From Fibrobacter sp. (GTDB lineage: Bacteria > Fibrobacterota > Fibrobacteria > Fibrobacterales > Fibrobacteraceae): a stretch of 25,342 bases of DNA. The DNA is taken from the NCBI GenBank assembly GCA_021443065.1, contig JABUUR010000227.1, positions 1-25,342 of the forward strand. Direction: 5' to 3'. Below are positions 22,938 to 25,342 of the stretch, piece by piece. The notes below the pieces were generated by a model that did no database searches, was not told the origin of the DNA, and was given only the letters and a program-made list of their open reading frames with translations. Within the stretch, counting starts at the first letter, position 1; each line of letters opens with the position of its first letter. The translations under genes were made by a program, and so were the position numbers.

Positions 22938-23948
22938 TTAAAGGATTTTACCGACAAGTTCCAACAGTTTTATCAAGGCAGGCATTTTCTTGTAGCCAAA
23001 ACCAAGAATCTTTGCAAATGCGTAGGATCGAACAATATCTGCACCCAGGGAGCCCACATGCTTTGTTTGATACAAGAACGCCCCTTTTGCATGGGCAATC
23101 ACATCGTCGTAATACTCGTTGATATGAACGGACTTGTCGGCATTTACAGTCACAGGAATTTCTTTTAGGTCCGTATAGAAGTTCTTTCGTAGAATTTTCG
23201 GCAAAAAGACATCCATGCTTGCAGGGACTTTGCGACCGCAGGTATCAATAATGCGAGAACCAAAGAAATGGAAAACCTTGCCGTTAGGAATAAATTTTTT
23301 CGCATAAGCCAATTGGCAGTTCCATTCGCCGGACATTTCCTTGATTGCATAACCAAAAGAATAGTCCGCTTCTGCAAAGGAAGCCATGTCGTAAGGGAAA
23401 TCCCTGGAAACGCAATGCTGCCAAAGTTCATGCCATTTTTCAAAGAATTTATGACAATCATCATTATCCGGAGCGTAAATGACACCACTGTTAAACAATT
23501 GGTCGTTTAGAATGGGAGAAAAGCCCATGTTCTTGGCATTTTTCAAGACCTTCCTTCTGTTGATGGCCTTGGAAAGATTGGTATGAAAATCAAGTACCGC
23601 ATGGATTTTTCCTGACCATTCCAATGGAATGGCCAAATCGCCCACAACTGCGATATCTGAATCTAGAAAAAGAAAGTCGCCTTCCACCATATTGCGCATG
23701 GACGTTTTTAGAAACCTGGAACGAAGCATGGGTGAAAGTTTCTCATCAAGTTCCATAACCTTAAGTTCGTCAACAATTTCTTTTAATGCAGCCCGATTGC
23801 CCGTCAGAGTGGCAGCAGTTTTGTCGTCGGTCAAGACCGTCACAAAGGCACCAGGATTATGCGCACGCAAAGAAGCAATGGCGACTATAGTTTGTTCGCA
23901 ATAAAAGTCCTTGGGTGAACTGGTAAGGACAAAAAGATATTTAGTCAT
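22938..23948 (-). CDS. GT-A glycosyltransferase (GT8-like nucleotide-sugar transferase)
   Basis: 336 residues. It opens MTKYLFVLTSSPKDFYCEQT, a strand and helix that would hold the nucleotide sugar. A metal-binding DxD follows (LFLDSDIAVV, Asp96 and Asp98), then NDQLFNSGVIY, which is typical of GT8-like enzymes at the acceptor side. Near the C-terminal part is KVFHFFGS, equivalent to the 'HFxG' metal/phosphate motif of this group. There is no signal peptide. GGCGGAG about 9-15 nt before the ATG is a usable ribosome site. It heads a two-gene unit with the RND exporter, which suggests that it glycosylates the exported lipid or a related surface glycan. Donor and acceptor are unknown. Confidence 0.82.
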   Translation of the reverse strand: MTKYLFVLTSSPKDFYCEQTIVAIASLRAHNPGAFVTVLTDDKTAATLTGNRAALKEIVDELKVMELDEKLSPMLRSRFLKTSMRNMVEGDFLFLDSDIAVVGDLAIPLEWSGKIHAVLDFHTNLSKAINRRKVLKNAKNMGFSPILNDQLFNSGVIYAPDNDDCHKFFEKWHELWQHCVSRDFPYDMASFAEADYSFGYAIKEMSGEWNCQLAYAKKFIPNGKVFHFFGSRIIDTCGRKVPASMDVFLPKILRKNFYTDLKEIPVTVNADKSVHINEYYDDVIAHAKGAFLYQTKHVGSLGADIVRSYAFAKILGFGYKKMPALIKLLELVGKIL

Positions 23949-24041
23949 GCAAGATGCTCCGCCTGATAACCATCAAAATCTGACGGCTAAACAAATACAT
24001 TTTTTACATTGATTTACTCGCTAAAAAAATAGACAAATAAA

Positions 24042-24083
24042 AGGACAAAAATGCTCCACCATCGTATTATTTTTACTAGATTT
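24042..24083 (+). promoter_or_regulatory. Candidate promoter(s) of the SRPBCC-ubiD unit
   Basis: AGGACA (24042-24047), 17 nt, then TATTAT (24065-24070) is an acceptable sigma-70-like pair, with 4/6 and 5/6 matches. TAGATTT (24077-24083) fits the TAnnTTT -7 pattern seen elsewhere but has no TTTG upstream and would give an almost leaderless message. The 143-bp divergent gap 23949-24091 holds nothing else recognised. Confidence 0.3.
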
Positions 24084-24091
24084 AGAACTGT

Positions 24092-24586
24092 ATGGTACAA
24101 TTGAGTCAGACATCGTGGCAAGAATACTCCCTCCCCAACGTGATGGAAACCTTGCAGTACGCCCCGATGAACATTCAAATCGGTAAGAGCCCGCTCTTGC
24201 ATTACACCCTCCCCAAGGAATTGGTGGCAGGCGCCAGCGTGAACTACAACATCCAGTGCGGTTTCAAGTCCATCAAGTGGACCGGCATTATCAGTTCGGT
24301 AAATGAAAATAAAATCACGGTTCGGCTGGGCAACGGGCCATTCCGCGGGTTTACCGCCTCCCATCAGTTCGTATCCGAAGATTCCTTGACCGCCTGCTAC
24401 GACGAATTTTCTTTCCAGGGTTTCACGACAATTCCCGAAGAAACCTTCGCGGCAATCATCAGCAAGGCCCAGGTGGTTTACGCAATGAACGCCCGCAAGG
24501 ACGCTCGCAACATCATCTTGGCCCTGGAAAGCCAAAAGAAGACCCAGTCTTTTGAGGCCTTGGACCAGAGCGCAACCGCAGGCTAA
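24092..24586 (+). CDS. SRPBCC-like ligand-binding protein
   Basis: 164 residues from ATG 24092. No clear ribosome site precedes it, so a later start is possible. The central part (about 50-110: CGFKSIKWTGIISSVNENKI ... GPFRGFTASHQFV ... ACYDEFSFQG) follows the SRPBCC/START-like helix-grip pattern, with the GPF...H.F segment typical of small cytoplasmic members. These bind hydrophobic ligands such as lipids, polyketides or quinone intermediates. It lies 22 nt upstream of a UbiD-family decarboxylase gene on the same strand, so it may handle the same aromatic or prenylated substrate. The fold is judged from pattern only. Substrate unknown. Confidence 0.6.
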   Translation: MVQLSQTSWQEYSLPNVMETLQYAPMNIQIGKSPLLHYTLPKELVAGASVNYNIQCGFKSIKWTGIISSVNENKITVRLGNGPFRGFTASHQFVSEDSLTACYDEFSFQGFTTIPEETFAAIISKAQVVYAMNARKDARNIILALESQKKTQSFEALDQSATAG

Positions 24587-24608
24587 CTTTTCCAGGAAAA
24601 CTGGACCT

Positions 24609-25342
24609 ATGTACAAAAACCTTGAACAGGCTCTGCTGGATTTGGAAAAAGCAGGCATGCTTAAGCGTGTCAAGCAGTTGGTGGACCCAAATCTTGAAAT
24701 GGCGGAAATAGCCCGTCAGGTTTTCGAAGCCGGCGGGCCGGCCCTGCTTTTCGAACATGTCAAGGGCAGTCCCTTTCGGGCGGCCTGCAACATTTTCGGT
24801 ACCGAGGAACGCCTTCAATTCTTGTTCCGAAAAAGTCTTTCTGCAACCCGGACTGCGGTACAGTTCAAGTCCAACCCCTTGTTTTTTTTCAAGAAATTCC
24901 AGCCCTTGCAATGGCTAAAAGCAGCCAGTGCAGGCGTCTGTGCACTGCCCAAAAGATCTGGCAGCATCAAGGATTTCGAAGAATGTTCCCTGCGGGATTT
25001 ACCCCAGTTGGTAAGTTGGCCCAAGGACGGAGGTGCCTTCATAACGCTCCCCCAGGTAGCCACAAGGCCTAGCGAAACGTCAAGCATCATGACCACCAAC
25101 GTAGGCATGTACCGTGTGCAAATGTCGGGCAACCAGTACGGTAACGTTAAACAAGACTCCGCAGCACAGACTGTCGAATGCGGCTTGCACTACCAGATCA
25201 AGCGTGACATTGCGTTTCACCATCGCAAGGCATTGGAAGAAGGCCGCCCCCTGAAGGTGAGCATTTTTGTGGGAGGTCCTCCGGCCCATACGGTGGCGGC
25301 CGTCATGCCCATGCCGGAAAACCTCTCGGAACTTGTCTTTGC
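24609..25342 (+). CDS. UbiD-family decarboxylase (5' part, cut by window end)
   Basis: The first 244 codons are present; the frame is open to the window edge. UbiD enzymes decarboxylate aromatic or alpha,beta-unsaturated acids with prenylated FMN. The N-terminal stretch VDPNLEMAEIARQVFEAGGPALLFEHVKG and NIFGTEERLQFLF is characteristic. NVGMYRVQMSG (around 160-170) is the segment that contributes to the prFMN/metal site. RDIAFHHRKALEEG...PLKVSIFVGGPPAHTVAAVMPMP is the following conserved block. The C-terminal half with the catalytic Glu-Arg-Glu partner residues is outside the window. A small TCCAG-GAAAA-CTGGA hairpin (24591-24605) sits in the 22-nt gap after the SRPBCC-like gene. A role in quinone biosynthesis is plausible; other aromatic acids are possible. 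Confidence 0.88.
   Translation, partial: MYKNLEQALLDLEKAGMLKRVKQLVDPNLEMAEIARQVFEAGGPALLFEHVKGSPFRAACNIFGTEERLQFLFRKSLSATRTAVQFKSNPLFFFKKFQPLQWLKAASAGVCALPKRSGSIKDFEECSLRDLPQLVSWPKDGGAFITLPQVATRPSETSSIMTTNVGMYRVQMSGNQYGNVKQDSAAQTVECGLHYQIKRDIAFHHRKALEEGRPLKVSIFVGGPPAHTVAAVMPMPENLSELVF

Overview
The window is chromosomal DNA, GC a little under 50%, from what looks like a Gram-negative bacterium of the Fibrobacteres/FCB group (Fibrobacter-like). This is inferred from the gene content, from a truncated secreted protein with a type IX-secretion-like C-terminal tail at the left edge, from dispersed ATCCCGGC...GCCGGGAT repeats, and from possible Bacteroidetes-style promoters (TTTG-N19/21-TAnnTTT). 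No phage, insertion sequence, tRNA, rRNA or CRISPR array was recognised. Most genes are ordinary core genes, with several oddities.

Layout. 1-161: 3' end of a secreted protein, followed by a strong bidirectional terminator. 305-1972 (minus): glnS. 1973-2404: intergenic, with small palindromic repeats. 2405-12060 (plus): a long co-directional run. It contains a primase-polymerase-like/RecA-like ATPase, a degenerate TrmA/RlmD-like protein, a secreted LysM protein, a sensor histidine kinase with a TPR-like extracytoplasmic domain, an OmpR-type response regulator and a secreted beta-propeller protein. The last three are packed or overlapping. 12176-13942: an orphan peptide-binding lipoprotein, then a terminator. 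14043-14852: pssA, then a terminator. 14893-16872 (minus): ruvC, a VanY-like peptidase and an MpaA-like amidase, overlapping or abutting. 16927-20335 (plus): a DnaG/DnaB-like fused primase-helicase, a GT4 glycosyltransferase and a Dabb-domain protein. 20340-23948 (minus): a GT-A glycosyltransferase followed by an MMPL/RND exporter. 24092-25342 (plus): an SRPBCC-like protein and a UbiD-family decarboxylase cut by the window end.

How the genes may work together. LysM protein, kinase, regulator and propeller protein plausibly form a cell-envelope sensing cassette. The VanY-like and MpaA-like enzymes have no signal peptide and would fit cytoplasmic trimming of recycled muropeptides; the nearby peptide-binding lipoprotein might feed this. 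GT-A transferase plus RND exporter suggests synthesis and export of a glycosylated envelope lipid. SRPBCC plus UbiD suggests an aromatic-acid decarboxylation step, perhaps in quinone synthesis.

The most unusual content is three proteins resembling replication or RNA-modification enzymes whose key residues have changed: the PrimPol/RepA-like protein at 2405 (His to Gln in an expected catalytic motif), the TrmA-like protein at 4168 (no catalytic Cys), and the T7-gp4-like primase-helicase at 16927 (altered Walker A and TOPRIM acids). They may be domesticated mobile-element or core enzymes with new roles. All family assignments come from reading motifs by eye; no database search was run.
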